Positions 9,227-21,261 are shown, counted from the first letter of the stretch. The stretch: 33,950 nucleotides of DNA from Actinomycetota bacterium (GCA_009698745.1 WLPO01000004.1:1-33950), one strand, 5' to 3'. Made by a program: numbers and translations. Notes: generated from the letters alone by a model not told the origin.

Positions 9227-10273
9227 ATGACATCGTCACAACGCATTCACGTCATCATGCTCTTTGGTGGAGAATCCGCCGAGCACGATGTCAGTTGTGT
9301 GACCGCGGCGCACGTGCTGCGAGCATTGGATACCCAAAAATATCGCATCACCACAGTCGGCATCACTCGGCAAGGCCAATGGGTTCTCGTCACCATGCAT
9401 GCTGACGACAAACTCGTGGTCTCAGGAACGCCAATCTCGATTACCGAAATTGTTGCTGAAGTTCGAAGTGACGAGCGCGCCGTTGTATTGCCGCTGCTCC
9501 ACGGGCCACTTGGCGAAGATGGCACGATCCAAGGCGTACTAGAAGTTGCAAACATTCCGTACGTCGGTTCAGGTGTCCTTGGAAGCGCTGTTGCAATGGA
9601 TAAAGGTGTAGCCAAACAACTACTTGCGGTCAACGGAATTCCACAGCCGAAATATGTATCGCTACATGAACAACACATCACCGATGCAGCCCTTCAACAC
9701 GCAATCGACACTCTTGGGCTTCCGGTATTTGTGAAACCTGCCAACATGGGTTCGTCTATTGGCGTTACGAAGGCTCAAAATTTCGGCGAGCTCCGGGAGT
9801 CCATAGCCCTTGCACTTTCGTATGACGAATGGGTGCTCATAGAAGAAGCAATTGTCGGTCGAGAAATTGAAGTTGCGGTTCTTGGCAATCTCACAGTTCG
9901 CACATCGGTACCAGGAGAAATTATTCCAAGCAGCGAATTTTATGATTACAACGACAAGTATGAAAGCGATAGTGCACAGCTCAAGATTCCAGCACCTCTC
10001 ACCGCAATCGCGACAGAAGCTGTGCAAAAACTTGCCGCAGTTATTTTTCATACCTTACGTGCGCAGGGTATGGCCAGAGTTGACTTCTTCTACGAAGAAG
10101 GTGGACGCGGATTCTTATGCAACGAAATCAATACGATTCCCGGATTCACACCAATTTCGATGTACCCAAAGTTGTGGCAGGCTTCGGGAGTCTCGTACTC
10201 GCAGCTTCTCGATGAACTGATCGAGTTGGCATTTGACCGCCACTCTCGTCGCCGTCGCAACACGGCTCGCTAA
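9227..10273 (+). CDS. ddl: D-alanine--D-alanine ligase
   Basis: MLFGGESAEHDVSCVTAAHVLRAL, HGPLGEDGTIQGVLE, YVGSGVLGSAVAMDK, FVKPANMGSSIGV, NEINTIPGFTPISMYPKLW. ATG at 9227 (MTSSQRIH) preferred over 9218. Confidence 0.94.
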   Translation: MTSSQRIHVIMLFGGESAEHDVSCVTAAHVLRALDTQKYRITTVGITRQGQWVLVTMHADDKLVVSGTPISITEIVAEVRSDERAVVLPLLHGPLGEDGTIQGVLEVANIPYVGSGVLGSAVAMDKGVAKQLLAVNGIPQPKYVSLHEQHITDAALQHAIDTLGLPVFVKPANMGSSIGVTKAQNFGELRESIALALSYDEWVLIEEAIVGREIEVAVLGNLTVRTSVPGEIIPSSEFYDYNDKYESDSAQLKIPAPLTAIATEAVQKLAAVIFHTLRAQGMARVDFFYEEGGRGFLCNEINTIPGFTPISMYPKLWQASGVSYSQLLDELIELAFDRHSRRRRNTAR

Positions 10274-10283
10274 AACAAACTCT

Positions 10284-10883
10284 CTAACTTCCCCAAGCAG
10301 GAATTGTCAAAATTTGTCCTGGATACAACAACGCACCAGAGCTGCTGAAACCGTTAGCGCTGAGCAGCGAGCCAAGTGATACACAGAACTTCTTGCGAAT
10401 GATGTACATCGAGTCACCCTTGGCAACTTTGTAAGTACCTGCGGGGCGGGGATCACAACCGGGCTGGCTAGGACCAGCAGCAGGATCTGGGGCCACATTG
10501 ATCTGAGGATTATTCACCGTTGCAGTTGGAGGAATTTTTAGAGTTGAACCTGGAAATGGAAACTGTCTCGTAGCAACGAGTCCATTCCACGACAAGAGCT
10601 CGGCGACAGTAATGCCGTACAAGTTGGCAACCAAACTTGGCGAATCACCTTGTCGCACGGTGTAGATCTGTTCAACCCCAACTGCGCCGATAGGCAATGT
10701 GGTGACAATGTTGGGAAGCGTTGATTGCACCGGTGGGATTGTTGCAAAATCAGTTGGCCCGACAGGAACAATCGTTGTCGCGGTACCAGCGATAGTGGTG
10801 CTGCACGCGCCAACAAAAAACAGACTCATCAAAACTACGGTCGCGTGTTGGATCGCTTTTGTACTGCTCTTCATTGATCTCAA
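10284..10883 (-). CDS. LysM-domain lipoprotein, two LysM repeats
   Basis: 199 aa; lipobox FVGAC; YTVRQGDSPSLVANLYGITVAELLSWNG and YKVAKGDSMYIIRKKFCVSLGSLLSANG. Confidence 0.82.
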   Translation of the reverse strand: MRSMKSSTKAIQHATVVLMSLFFVGACSTTIAGTATTIVPVGPTDFATIPPVQSTLPNIVTTLPIGAVGVEQIYTVRQGDSPSLVANLYGITVAELLSWNGLVATRQFPFPGSTLKIPPTATVNNPQINVAPDPAAGPSQPGCDPRPAGTYKVAKGDSMYIIRKKFCVSLGSLLSANGFSSSGALLYPGQILTIPAWGS

Positions 10884-10896
10884 TAATAGGCGAAGA

Positions 10897-10914
10897 AGTG
10901 ATTAAAGAATCACT
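10897..10914 (-). terminator. Perfect hairpin at the gltD stop codon; possible weak terminator
   Basis: Minus strand AGTGATT-CTTT-AATCACT, 7-bp perfect stem with 4-nt loop, overlapping the gltD TAG and followed by TCTTC. No strong U-run. Confidence 0.4.
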
Positions 10915-12364
10915 ATGCCATTGGCCGAGCAGAAGCAGTGATCGGTGTAGGAAGCGAAGAAGAACCCATCAATCGTTTATCAACGGCTGCAGCGCAAGAT
11001 CGGCCCTCGGCAATTGCCCACACAATCAGGCTTTGTCCACGACCCATATCGCCAGCAACAAATACACCAGGAATATTTGTTGCGTACTCATCGGTGCGAG
11101 CAATATTTCCTCGTGGATCTAGCTCTACTCCAAGCTGCTCAAGCCATGCCTTCTTTTCAGGACCGACAAACCCAAGTGCAAGCAGCACCAAGTCGGCCTG
11201 CAATTCGCGCTCAGTGCCCGGCACTGTTACAAATTTGCCATCCACAAGCTCTACTTCGTTGAGCACGAGAGCGCGCACGGAGCCTTCAGCGTTGCTAACA
11301 AATCGATCTGTATTCACGCTGAATACTCGTTCACCACCTTCTTCATGTGCCGAACTTGTACGAAACACCAGACTCCACTGCGGCCAAGGGTTTGATTCAG
11401 CTCGCACTTCGGGCGGACGCGGCATGATCTCGAGTTGAGTTACAGAAAGCGCGCCTTGTCGATGCGCTGTTCCGAGGCAGTCCGCTCCTGTATCTCCACC
11501 GCCGATGATCACTACGTGTTTGCCATGCGCACTGATCGACGTTTCAGCCATGTCGCCTTGTTGCACACGATTGCTCGGCGGCAAATATTCCATTGCCTGA
11601 TAAATACCTTTCAATTCTCTGCCTGGCACTGGCAAATCTCGCCATTGAGTCGCGCCACAAGCCAACACAACTGCATCATGCGAAGCAACCAATACATCAA
11701 TATCGACGTTGTCACCCACAGCAGCGTTGACACGAAATTCGGTTCCCTCTTGTGTCATCTGCTCAATGCGCCTATCGATATGACGTTTTTCCATTTTGAA
11801 TTCGGGAATTCCGTAACGCAACAAGCCACCGATGCGATCGTCGCGCTCTAGCACCACCACGTCATGCCCGGCGCGTGTGAGCTGTTGTGCGGCCGCTAAT
11901 CCAGCAGGACCAGAGCCGATTACAGCTACACGCTTACCAGTTTTTTGAGCAGAGATGAATGGCGCCACCCAGCCTTCCTGCCATGCCCGATCGATGATCT
12001 CTACCTCGACCTGTTTGATCGCAACCGGATCTTGATTGATCCCCAACACGCATGCAGATTCACACGGCGCTGGGCACAACCGACCAGTAAATTCTGGAAA
12101 GTTATTCGTTGCGTGCAATCGGTCAAGTGCATCACGCCAGTTGTCGCGATACACCAAGTCGTTCCAGTCTGGAATTAAGTTGCCAAGCGGGCATCCGTTG
12201 TTGCAAAACGGAATTCCGCAATCCATGCATCTTCCTGCCTGATGTTTCAAATCGACTGCAGGAAACGCTTCGTACACTTCGCGCCAGTCTGCAACACGAA
12301 CTGGTATCGGACGACGCTTTGGCGTAGTGCGCTTCCAGTTGATAAATCCTGTTGGCTCACCCAT
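10913..12364 (-). CDS. gltD: Glutamate synthase (NADPH) small subunit
   Basis: 483 aa; [73 protein letters not shown]. Confidence 0.95.
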   Translation of the reverse strand: MGEPTGFINWKRTTPKRRPIPVRVADWREVYEAFPAVDLKHQAGRCMDCGIPFCNNGCPLGNLIPDWNDLVYRDNWRDALDRLHATNNFPEFTGRLCPAPCESACVLGINQDPVAIKQVEVEIIDRAWQEGWVAPFISAQKTGKRVAVIGSGPAGLAAAQQLTRAGHDVVVLERDDRIGGLLRYGIPEFKMEKRHIDRRIEQMTQEGTEFRVNAAVGDNVDIDVLVASHDAVVLACGATQWRDLPVPGRELKGIYQAMEYLPPSNRVQQGDMAETSISAHGKHVVIIGGGDTGADCLGTAHRQGALSVTQLEIMPRPPEVRAESNPWPQWSLVFRTSSAHEEGGERVFSVNTDRFVSNAEGSVRALVLNEVELVDGKFVTVPGTERELQADLVLLALGFVGPEKKAWLEQLGVELDPRGNIARTDEYATNIPGVFVAGDMGRGQSLIVWAIAEGRSCAAAVDKRLMGSSSLPTPITASARPMA

Positions 12365-15300
12365 TGACCGGCTCCATCACTCGACGAGAGGTTTCTTCTT
12401 CGCTCAGACCATCATCCTTCGCTTGATCGATAATTGCCATCACTCGCGCATAATCTCGCGGCAGCACTTTGCGAAACTTTTTATACGAAGTGGCCCACTG
12501 AGCAAGTATCTCTGCACCCAATGGCGAATCGGTCAACTGCACATGCTGCTGAATCGTTTCTTGCAACCACGATGCATCCTGCGTATTTGGATCCACAACA
12601 TCCACCATCTCAGTATTCACTCGTGATTCAAAAAGTCCATCTGTGTCGTATACATAGGCGATGCCGCCGCTCATGCCGGCTGCAAAGTTACGGCCAGTTG
12701 CTCCAAGCACAACAACTCGTCCACCAGTCATGTACTCACAGCCATGGTCTCCTATGCCTTCCACAACGGCAACAGCCCCAGAGTTACGCACACAAAAACG
12801 CTCGCCAACAAGTCCGTTGATAAAGAGTTCACCAGACGTTGCCCCGTACCCAATCACATTGCCAGCAATTACGTTGTTCTCTGGCAGAAACGTTGCACGA
12901 AGACTCGGACGCAACACAATGCGTCCACCCGACAAGCCCTTGCCCAAGTAATCGTTTGCATCACCGTGCAGTGAGATCGTTACGCCCTTCGGCAAAAATG
13001 CACCGAGACTTTGTCCGGCCGATCCCGTGAATTTCAACGAAATTGTGTCGACTGGTAGTCCTGTACTTCCCCACTTCTTGGTCACGGCGCTGCCGAGCAT
13101 TGTGCCAACGGTGCGATTGACATTGCTAATTGGCAACTCGATTTCAATTGGTCGTGCATCTTGAATGGCACTCGCACATTGCTCAACGAGTTGCGTGTCC
13201 AGTGCATCTGCAAGACCATGATCTTGCGCAACAGATTGATGCAAAGTTTGTCGGTAGGGATTTTGCGGTGCTGCCAGAATTGGAGAGATGTCCAGTCCTT
13301 TTGCCTTCCAGTGTGTGATGGCGAGCCGAGTGTCCAGTGCCTCAACGTGTCCGACTGCTTCTTGCAACGTTTTGAATCCCAATTGGGCGAGGTATTCGCG
13401 CACTTCTTGGGCTATGTATTCAAAGAAGTTGACGACAAACTCTGGCTTGCCACTGAAGCGCTTACGGAGTTCTGGATTCTGAGTGGCAATACCAACAGGA
13501 CATGTGTCGAGATGACACACTCTCATCATCACGCATCCGCTTACCACGAGCGGTGCAGTTGCAAATCCAAACTCTTCAGCACCAAGCAGCGCTGCGACAA
13601 TTACATCGCGCCCCGTTTTCATCTGACCGTCAGCCTGCACAACAATTCGGTCGCGCAATCCGTTGAGCAACAATGTTTGTTGCGTCTCAGCCAACCCGAG
13701 TTCCCACGGGGCACCAACATGTTTCAAAGATGTGAGCGGAGACGCACCAGTGCCACCATCGTGACCCGAGACCAACACCACGTCGGCCTTTGCCTTACTT
13801 ACACCTGCAGCAACGGTGCCGATACCAACCTCAGCCACCAGCTTGACGTGCACTCGAGCGGCAGGGTTGGAGTTTTTGAGATCGTGAATGAGTTGCTTCA
13901 AATCTTCAATCGAATAAATGTCGTGGTGCGGAGGCGGACTAATCAATCCGACGCCAGGAGTTGAGTACCGTGTCTTTGCAATCCATGGATACACCTTGTG
14001 TCCCGGCAACTGTCCGCCCTCGCCTGGTTTTGCACCCTGTGCCATCTTGATTTGCAGGTCATCTGCATTCACTAAATACTCACTAGTCACACCGAAGCGT
14101 CCTGACGCAACCTGTTTAATTGCCGATCGCTTTGAGTCACCATTTGAGAGTGGAATATTTCGCTCTGCGTCTTCGCCACCCTCGCCCGTATTGCTCTTGC
14201 CACCAATTCGGTTCATTGCAATTGCCAACGTTTCGTGCACTTCAGCAGAGATAGACCCGTAGCTCATTGCTCCCGTGGAAAATCGTGTGACCAGACTGGC
14301 GACAGATTCGACTTCATCAATTGGTATTGGCGTGCGATCTGCCGAAAATTCAAACAGTCCGCGCAACGTGGACAACACGCGTGACTGATCATCCACCGAC
14401 TTTGTGTACTCCTTGAATACGTCATATCTGCCAGCACGAGTCGCATGCTGCAATCGATACACCGTCTCTGGATTGAACAAATGATGCTCGCCCTCGCGTC
14501 GCCACTGGTACTCACCGCCCAGTTCGAGTTTGCGGTGCATTCGTTGGTCGGGACGAAGTGGATGTGCAATCGCGTGACGAGCAGCAACTTCTGAAGCGAT
14601 TTCGCCAAGCCCAATGCCGTCCAAACGCGACACGGTTCCGGTGAAGAACTCGCCAACAATCTCTTTGCCAAGCCCAAGAGCTTCAAATATTTGCGCGCCC
14701 GTATATGAAGCAACGGTAGAAACTCCCATCTTTGACATCACCTTGAGAACACCCTTGCCCGCAGCCTTGATGTAGTTGTTGATTGCCTTTTGGGCGTCAA
14801 CGCCACCGAGTCCGTTAACGCCGGCACCATCATTCGCTGCGATCATGTCTTCAATTGACTCAAATGCGAGATATGGATTAATTGCTCCCGCTCCATAACC
14901 AATCAGCAGCGCCATGTGATGCACTTCGCGCGCATCGCCGCACTCGACAATCAAACCAACTTGTGTGCGCTTCTTTTCTCGAATCAGATGATGATGCAGC
15001 GCGCTCGTCAGCAATAGCGATGGAATCGGTGCAAAAACTTCATCAGAGTTTCTGTCGGAGATGACAATAATGCGAGCACCGTTTTCAATAGCTTCACTCG
15101 CAGTTGCTCGTGCAGCATCGAGCGCATCGCGAAGTCCCTGCTCGCCCTCGGCAACCCTGTACAAGCCACTCACCACGACAGATTGCAATTGTGGGTACGT
15201 GTTGTCATCGTTGATGTGAATAATTTTTGCCAAATGATCGTTATTGATAATCGGAAAAGGCAACACGAGCTGTCGGCAATGCTCTGGACCTGCCTCGAGC

Positions 15301-16925
15301 AGATTTCCTTCTGGTCCCACTGCAGTACCAATTGATGTAACAACTTCTTCACGGATTGCATCAAGCGGTGGATTTGTCACTTGTGCAAACATCTGCTGGA
15401 AATAATCGAACAACAGTCGAGGGCGTGCGGACAACACGGCGATTGGCGTGTCTGTTCCCATTGATCCAAGTGGTTCGCCTCCGCTCTTAGCCATTGGCGC
15501 CAAAATAATTTTGAGCTCTTCGTGCGTGTAACCAAAAACTTGTTGGCGCCTCAGCACGCTGTCACGACTAAACACCATGTGCTCTCGCGCAGGCAGGTCG
15601 CCCAGTTCTACGAGTCCTGCATCGAGCCAGTCTTGATAAGGCGCAGATGCACTCAGTTGCTGCTTAATCTCGTCGTCTTCAACAATGCGCCCCAGATTCG
15701 TATCGATCAACAACATTCGACCGGGCTGCAACCGACCTTTGCGCACAATCTTGGCTTGGTCGATTTCAACAACACCAACCTCACTGGCCATGATCACAAT
15801 GTCGTCGTCGGTTACCCAGTAACGACTTGGTCGCAGTCCGTTGCGATCCAACACCGCTCCAATCAGAGTGCCGTCAGTGAAAGCAATACAAGCCGGTCCG
15901 TCCCAAGGCTCCATCAAGGATGCGTGGAATCGATAAAAGGCGCGTTTTTCTGCGCTCATCGTTTTGTTGTTTTCCCACGCTTCAGGAATCATCATCATCA
16001 CTGCATGAGGCAAACTGCGACCACCTAAGTGCAGCAGCTCGAGCACTTCATCAAAACTCGCCGAGTCACTGCCACCCATTGCGCAAATCGGAAATGCTCG
16101 CTCAAGCTCCGGTAGCAAGTTGCTGTTGAGCAGAGACTCACGCGTACGCATCCAGTTGCGATTACCTTGCACCGTGTTGATCTCGCCGTTGTGGGCAATA
16201 AATCGATACGGGTGAGCAAGCGGCCACGATGGAAATGTGTTGGTTGAAAATCTGCTGTGCACGAGCGCAATAGCCGATTCGATTCGCGCGTCGGTGAGGT
16301 CTGGGAAGAACATTGCCAACTGAGGCGTTGTCAACATGCCCTTATAGATGAGTGTGCGACTCGACAACGATGGGAAGTAAGCCTGTACCTCTGTAGACAA
16401 TTCGTGTTCAATTCGCTTGCGAGCAATGAACAACTTGCGATCTAGCTCAATCTCCCGTGCACCTTCCCTGTCTGCAATAAAAATCTGCGAAAATGCCGGC
16501 ATCACATCTCGCGCGCTCTTGCCAAGACAACTTGGATCAACCGGCACTTCACGCCAGCCCAACACATCGAGATTTTGTTCAGCGATAATTCGTTCAATTG
16601 CGGCAACTGCTGAATCACGAAGCTTGTTGTCAGCCGGCAAAAAGGCAATGCCAACTCCATAACTCCCCACTGCTGGCAAAACGAAACTCACGACTTCCGA
16701 AAAAAAACGATGTGGAATCTGAATCAATACACCTGCACCGTCTCCGGTTTCCACCTCGGCACCAGTGGCACCTCGGTGCTCCATGCTGCAAAGCGCACCA
16801 ATACCCAATGCAACGATGTCGTGCGACTTGCGACCTTTGATGTCAACGACAAATGAGACGCCACAAGCGTCGTGTTCAAATCGTGGGTCGTATAAACCGC
16901 TTGCAGGCGGCATTGAATGTTGCAT
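12357..16925 (-). CDS. gltB: Glutamate synthase large subunit
   Basis: 1522 aa; N-terminal [13 protein letters not shown] class-II GATase, [60 protein letters not shown] Fe-S region. Overlaps the gltD start by 8 bp. Confidence 0.97.
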   Translation of the reverse strand: MQHSMPPASGLYDPRFEHDACGVSFVVDIKGRKSHDIVALGIGALCSMEHRGATGAEVETGDGAGVLIQIPHRFFSEVVSFVLPAVGSYGVGIAFLPADNKLRDSAVAAIERIIAEQNLDVLGWREVPVDPSCLGKSARDVMPAFSQIFIADREGAREIELDRKLFIARKRIEHELSTEVQAYFPSLSSRTLIYKGMLTTPQLAMFFPDLTDARIESAIALVHSRFSTNTFPSWPLAHPYRFIAHNGEINTVQGNRNWMRTRESLLNSNLLPELERAFPICAMGGSDSASFDEVLELLHLGGRSLPHAVMMMIPEAWENNKTMSAEKRAFYRFHASLMEPWDGPACIAFTDGTLIGAVLDRNGLRPSRYWVTDDDIVIMASEVGVVEIDQAKIVRKGRLQPGRMLLIDTNLGRIVEDDEIKQQLSASAPYQDWLDAGLVELGDLPAREHMVFSRDSVLRRQQVFGYTHEELKIILAPMAKSGGEPLGSMGTDTPIAVLSARPRLLFDYFQQMFAQVTNPPLDAIREEVVTSIGTAVGPEGNLLEAGPEHCRQLVLPFPIINNDHLAKIIHINDDNTYPQLQSVVVSGLYRVAEGEQGLRDALDAARATASEAIENGARIIVISDRNSDEVFAPIPSLLLTSALHHHLIREKKRTQVGLIVECGDAREVHHMALLIGYGAGAINPYLAFESIEDMIAANDGAGVNGLGGVDAQKAINNYIKAAGKGVLKVMSKMGVSTVASYTGAQIFEALGLGKEIVGEFFTGTVSRLDGIGLGEIASEVAARHAIAHPLRPDQRMHRKLELGGEYQWRREGEHHLFNPETVYRLQHATRAGRYDVFKEYTKSVDDQSRVLSTLRGLFEFSADRTPIPIDEVESVASLVTRFSTGAMSYGSISAEVHETLAIAMNRIGGKSNTGEGGEDAERNIPLSNGDSKRSAIKQVASGRFGVTSEYLVNADDLQIKMAQGAKPGEGGQLPGHKVYPWIAKTRYSTPGVGLISPPPHHDIYSIEDLKQLIHDLKNSNPAARVHVKLVAEVGIGTVAAGVSKAKADVVLVSGHDGGTGASPLTSLKHVGAPWELGLAETQQTLLLNGLRDRIVVQADGQMKTGRDVIVAALLGAEEFGFATAPLVVSGCVMMRVCHLDTCPVGIATQNPELRKRFSGKPEFVVNFFEYIAQEVREYLAQLGFKTLQEAVGHVEALDTRLAITHWKAKGLDISPILAAPQNPYRQTLHQSVAQDHGLADALDTQLVEQCASAIQDARPIEIELPISNVNRTVGTMLGSAVTKKWGSTGLPVDTISLKFTGSAGQSLGAFLPKGVTISLHGDANDYLGKGLSGGRIVLRPSLRATFLPENNVIAGNVIGYGATSGELFINGLVGERFCVRNSGAVAVVEGIGDHGCEYMTGGRVVVLGATGRNFAAGMSGGIAYVYDTDGLFESRVNTEMVDVVDPNTQDASWLQETIQQHVQLTDSPLGAEILAQWATSYKKFRKVLPRDYARVMAIIDQAKDDGLSEEETSRRVMEPVNG

Positions 16926-16982
16926 CGTCGTCGTGTCCTATTGACTTCTCGGTTCAGCTGACTTCATTCAGTCTGAACTTTT

Positions 16983-17008
16983 TGCAGATTGCTAAAAAGA
17001 AATCTGCA
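16983..17008. promoter_or_regulatory. 26-bp inverted repeat upstream of gltB
   Basis: TGCAGATT-GCTAAAAAGA-AATCTGCA, 8-bp perfect arms, about 58-83 bp upstream of the gltB ATG. No T-tract on the minus strand after the stem, so it is not a typical terminator. Confidence 0.4.
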
Positions 17009-17046
17009 GGGACGACGCTGGCCCGTGCAAGAACTCTAGCGAGAAA

Positions 17047-17919
17047 TCAGCGGAACAAACTGCCCGACTCAAAGTTTGGTGGACGCTTTTCAAAATGCGA
17101 CTTCACCGCTTCTGCCTGGTTTGCGCTGCCAATCAACTGACCGATCGTTGCCCGTTCAGCCGCGAACTGTTCGGCTGCACCACTATTTGCCAGCAAATTA
17201 ATGAGTTTCTTAGCGCCACGCACCGCCTCTGGACTGCGACCAGCAATCTCACGTGCCATCGACATCGCGTCGGCATGCACATCTTGCGATAACTGGGTCG
17301 CAATGCCCATCTCGTGTGCCTCTTGACCACTAAATATGCGCGCAGTGAACACCAGATTTTTTACGATGTCCGGACGCACAAGTCGGCTCAGCATCAATGT
17401 TCCCGTCATGTCGGGAATGAGGCCCCAGTGCACTTCACGCACTGAGAGTTGGGTTTCTGGATGCACGATTCGGATATCGCATCCAAGAGCAATCTGAATA
17501 CCGCCACCCAATGCATGACCATGCACGGCCGCGATCACTGGCACTGGAACTTCTTGCCACACCCAACACACCTGTTGAGCCATGTGCGTAATTCGACCAT
17601 CAACCATTGCGCCAGCATTCATGTCTGGCTTGCTCTCGCTCGAGCCGGTCCGCGGTCCTGACTCTGCCATCTGAGCAAATGATGAAAAATCGAGTCCTGC
17701 GCAAAAGGACGCACCATCCCCCGAAAGCACCACGACGCGCAGGCCGTCAAGTTTCTTCAGATACTCCCCTGCCGCACTCAGCGATGTGAACATCGAATTG
17801 TCCAGTGCATTGCGTTTATCGGCTCGATTCATCTTCACATCGGCAATGCCATCAATAACCGAAACTGTGACCCGATCGTCAATAACCCCAGGCACATCCA
17901 CTCGTTGTACTGCACTCAT
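17047..17919 (-). CDS. Enoyl-CoA hydratase/isomerase (crotonase) family protein
   Basis: ATG at 17919 (MSAVQRVDVPGVIDDRVTVSVIDGIADVKMNRADKRNALD); GDGASFCAGLDFSSFA, HGHALGGGIQIALGCDIRIV. Confidence 0.9.
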   Translation of the reverse strand: MSAVQRVDVPGVIDDRVTVSVIDGIADVKMNRADKRNALDNSMFTSLSAAGEYLKKLDGLRVVVLSGDGASFCAGLDFSSFAQMAESGPRTGSSESKPDMNAGAMVDGRITHMAQQVCWVWQEVPVPVIAAVHGHALGGGIQIALGCDIRIVHPETQLSVREVHWGLIPDMTGTLMLSRLVRPDIVKNLVFTARIFSGQEAHEMGIATQLSQDVHADAMSMAREIAGRSPEAVRGAKKLINLLANSGAAEQFAAERATIGQLIGSANQAEAVKSHFEKRPPNFESGSLFR

Positions 17920-17975
17920 CACTTTCCCCTTTGCCAAATCGTGTATCCCTATCGTGGCATGGCACACTAGACCCC

Positions 17976-18620
17976 ATGCAACTGAACCTTTCCTCCGAAG
18001 AAGTCCTTCAATCCACCCGCAGCGTTCGCAAGCGTCTTGACTTTGAGAAGCCTGTAGAGCGCAAAATTGTTGAGGAATGTCTTGAAATTGCACTCCAGGC
18101 ACCAACAGGCGGCAATAGCCAAGGGTGGCATTGGATTGTCGTCGAGGACGCAGCAAAGAAAAAGGCACTTGCCGATATCTACCGCGCAAACTGGGCCGTC
18201 TACTCAAGTCTCCCAAGCGGCAAGCCACGCGGCGATGTTCGCGACGAGCAGCTCCCAAAGGTCCGTGACTCTGCAACGTACTTGTCGGAAAACTTTGAAA
18301 AGGCTCCGCTCCTACTCATTCCGTGCATCGAAGGTCGTCTCGAAAATCTCGATGTTGCTAGCGGCGCCGGTGGTTGGGGTTCACTACTTCCAGCAGTGTG
18401 GAGTTTCATGCTTGCACTTCGTGGTCGCGGAATGGGTTCTGCATGGACGACGATCCACTTAATGTTTGACGGCGAGAAAAAAGCTGCCGAACTACTCGGA
18501 ATTCCATTCGACAAAGTCACTCAAGGCGGATTGTTTCCTATTGCCTACACAATCGGTACCGAGTTCAAGGCCGCCAATCGACTGCCACTTGACAAGGTTC
18601 TGCACTGGGACAAGTGGTAG
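17976..18620 (+). CDS. Nitroreductase family protein
   Basis: ATG at 17976; STRSVRKRLDFEKPVERKIVEECLEIALQAPTGGNSQGWHWIVVED...GLFPIAYTIG. Confidence 0.88.
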   Translation: MQLNLSSEEVLQSTRSVRKRLDFEKPVERKIVEECLEIALQAPTGGNSQGWHWIVVEDAAKKKALADIYRANWAVYSSLPSGKPRGDVRDEQLPKVRDSATYLSENFEKAPLLLIPCIEGRLENLDVASGAGGWGSLLPAVWSFMLALRGRGMGSAWTTIHLMFDGEKKAAELLGIPFDKVTQGGLFPIAYTIGTEFKAANRLPLDKVLHWDKW

Positions 18621-18679
18621 TCAGTAAAATAAGCACGTACGCCATTTAGCGTTCATTATTTAGCGAGAGGACTATCGAT

Positions 18680-20965
18680 ATGACTGCTTCAGCAGGAACC
18701 CCCATCGAACTCGTCAACGGCGTGTACGCATCGCTTGAAGCAAACGTGGCTCTTGGCCGCAAGCGCCTAGGTCGCAATCTCACATTGACCGAAAAGATTT
18801 TGATTAATCATCTCTCCGATCCCAAAAATCAGGAGATGGAGCGCGGACGCAGTTACGCAGACTTCGCACCGGACCGTGTTGCGATGCAAGACGCCACCGC
18901 ACAAATGGCCCTGCTGCAATTCATGACTGCTGGACTCCCAACTACGGCGGCACCTTCAACCGTTCATTGCGATCACCTCATCTCGGCGAAAGTTGGAGCA
19001 CGCATCGACATGGGTGTTGCAATCGACACCAATAAAGAGGTGTACGACTTCCTGCAAAGTGTCTCAGCAAAATATGGCATCGGTTTCTGGGGTCCAGGCA
19101 GCGGCATCATCCACCAAGTTGTTCTCGAGCACTACGCATTCCCGGGCGGAATGATGATTGGAACTGACAGCCACACACCAAATGCTGGCGGGCTTGGCAT
19201 GGTCGCGATCGGAGTTGGCGGAGCTGACGCAGTAGATGTGATGACCGGTTTCCCTTTCAATGTGCGCTGGCCAAAAGTAATTGGCGTCAAACTCACAGGA
19301 AAACTTTCTGGTTGGTCAAGCCCGAAAGACGTCATTCTCGAAGTTGCTCGAGTGCTCACTGTTGAGGGTGGCACTGGAGCGATAGTTGAATACTTTGGTG
19401 ATGGAGCCGACACCATTTCGGCAACAGGCAAAGCAACTATTTGCAACATGGGTGCCGAAATAGGAGCAACATGCTCGGTGTTTCCATACGACACAAACAT
19501 GTCCGCCTACTTGCAAGCCACAGGTCGTTCCGAAATCGCAAAGGCCGCCGACCAAGTTGCGACCAACTTACGAGCAGATGATGACGCGACCTACGACCAG
19601 ATAATCGAAATCGATTTATCTTCGTTGAAGCCCCTCATCAACGGCCCACACTCTCCAGACCGCGCTCACAAAGTTGGCAAAGACATCGCTACGGCAGCAA
19701 CAGCAAATGAGTGGCCGCTCGAAATCTCATCGGCCTTGATCGGTAGCTGCACCAACTCGTCGTACGAAGACATCACTCGCGCGGCCTCAGTTGCACGTCA
19801 AGCAAAGGCGCACGGCCTCAAAGCAAAGATTGAGCTACTCATCACCCCGGGGTCGGAACAGATTCGAGCAACGATTGAACGCGACGGCCTACTCGCCGAC
19901 CTCGAAGCAATTGGTGCAACCGTTTTGGCAAATGCCTGCGGCCCTTGCATCGGTCAGTGGGATCGCCCCAAGGAACTGACAAGCAAACCGAACACCATTG
20001 TCAACTCGTTCAACCGCAACTTCCCCAAGCGCAACGACGGTTCTGCCAACACATTGAGTTTTGTTACAAGCCCAGACACCGTTATCGCATTAGCACTTGC
20101 TGGTCGTCTTGACTTTGATCCAACAACCGACACGCTGACCGCTCCTGATGGCACACAAGTCAAGCTTGAGATCCCTCAAGGTGAGGTGTTGCCAAAGGCC
20201 GGTTACGACGCAGGCAATAACACCTTCATTGCGCCTCCAGACGACGGATCAGATATCCAAGTAAACGTGAGCCCAACCAGCGACCGTCTCCAGTTGCTCG
20301 ATCCATTTGAGAAATGGAACGGAAATGATTTCCTGGGTATGCCTGTGTTGATGAAAGCTAAAGGCAAATGCACGACTGACCACATCTCCGCTGCAGGCAA
20401 ATGGCTCACCTACCGCGGCCACTTGCAAAATATATGTGGCAACTTATTTGCTGGTGTTGTCAACGCATACAACGATGTTGTTGGTGAAGGCATTGACTTG
20501 ATCGACGGAAAGACACGTACTTTCCCAGAAATCGCTCGACATTACGGCGACAACAACGTGCAGTGGACCGCAATTGGTGACCAAAATTATGGCGAAGGTT
20601 CAAGCCGCGAACACGCTGCAATGGAGCCTCGCTATCGTGGCGCCGCAGTGATCTTTGCGCGATCGTTCGCACGAATTGCAGAAACCAACCTCAAGAAGCA
20701 AGGCATTGTTCCACTCACTTTTGCCGACCCGGCGACGTACGACATGATCGGCGAACTCGACACCATCACAGTGCGAGACATGCCGCCAAAGCCAGATCAA
20801 CCCGTGCGCTGTTACCTCAACAAGCGTGGCGGAGATGCCATCGAGTTTCAGGCACTGCACACATTTAGCGATGAGCAAATCGAGTGGTTCAAGGCGGGCA
20901 GCGCACTCAATGTCGTTCGCAAAAAGGTAGAAGAAGCTGCGCAAGCCGCAGCAAATTCAAAATAG
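18680..20965 (+). CDS. acn: Aconitate hydratase (mitochondrial-type, 761 aa)
   Basis: SAKYGIGFWGPGSGIIHQVVLE, GGMMIGTDSHTPNAGGLG, SSALIGSCTNSSYEDI, ANACGPCIGQWDR, NYGEGSSREHAAMEPRYRG. Confidence 0.96.
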   Translation: MTASAGTPIELVNGVYASLEANVALGRKRLGRNLTLTEKILINHLSDPKNQEMERGRSYADFAPDRVAMQDATAQMALLQFMTAGLPTTAAPSTVHCDHLISAKVGARIDMGVAIDTNKEVYDFLQSVSAKYGIGFWGPGSGIIHQVVLEHYAFPGGMMIGTDSHTPNAGGLGMVAIGVGGADAVDVMTGFPFNVRWPKVIGVKLTGKLSGWSSPKDVILEVARVLTVEGGTGAIVEYFGDGADTISATGKATICNMGAEIGATCSVFPYDTNMSAYLQATGRSEIAKAADQVATNLRADDDATYDQIIEIDLSSLKPLINGPHSPDRAHKVGKDIATAATANEWPLEISSALIGSCTNSSYEDITRAASVARQAKAHGLKAKIELLITPGSEQIRATIERDGLLADLEAIGATVLANACGPCIGQWDRPKELTSKPNTIVNSFNRNFPKRNDGSANTLSFVTSPDTVIALALAGRLDFDPTTDTLTAPDGTQVKLEIPQGEVLPKAGYDAGNNTFIAPPDDGSDIQVNVSPTSDRLQLLDPFEKWNGNDFLGMPVLMKAKGKCTTDHISAAGKWLTYRGHLQNICGNLFAGVVNAYNDVVGEGIDLIDGKTRTFPEIARHYGDNNVQWTAIGDQNYGEGSSREHAAMEPRYRGAAVIFARSFARIAETNLKKQGIVPLTFADPATYDMIGELDTITVRDMPPKPDQPVRCYLNKRGGDAIEFQALHTFSDEQIEWFKAGSALNVVRKKVEEAAQAAANSK

Positions 20966-20983
20966 ATCAACTACAGTTCGAGC

Positions 20984-21247
20984 GTGGAGAGTCTTGCTCG
21001 TCTCGTTGCGCTGATTCTTGGGGCCGCACTTGCTTCAGGCATCATTGCAGTCGTTTTGTGGCGTAAGCCGCCACGCAATGTTGTAGTACGCGTGATCCTT
21101 GTTGTACTCATGTTGCCCGTGATGTGCATAGGAATCTTTCTTGCTTCGCTCTCGGTAGGCATCGGAGTGCGCGCTTTTGGGGCGGCGATTTTCATTTCGG
21201 CTGTGCTTGCGACTAAGTCGATGTTCGCTCAAAAGAATTCGCACTAA
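20984..21247 (+). CDS. Small multi-pass membrane protein of unknown function
   Basis: GTG start, 87 aa: MESLARLVALILGAALASGIIAVVLWRKPPRNVVVRVILVVLMLPVMCIGIFLASLSVGIGVRAFGAAIFISAVLATKSMFAQKNSH; 2-3 predicted hydrophobic segments; 18 bp after acn. Confidence 0.6.
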   Translation: MESLARLVALILGAALASGIIAVVLWRKPPRNVVVRVILVVLMLPVMCIGIFLASLSVGIGVRAFGAAIFISAVLATKSMFAQKNSH

Positions 21248-21261
21248 ACATCAGCCAGGAA

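Noticed and set aside
13161-13964. 267-aa plus-strand ORF inside gltB
   Set aside because: Antisense shadow of a strongly conserved gltB reading frame.
17920-18276. N-terminal extension of the crotonase ORF (409-aa version)
   Set aside because: The extension runs antisense through the nitroreductase gene; the family-consistent start is the ATG at 17919.
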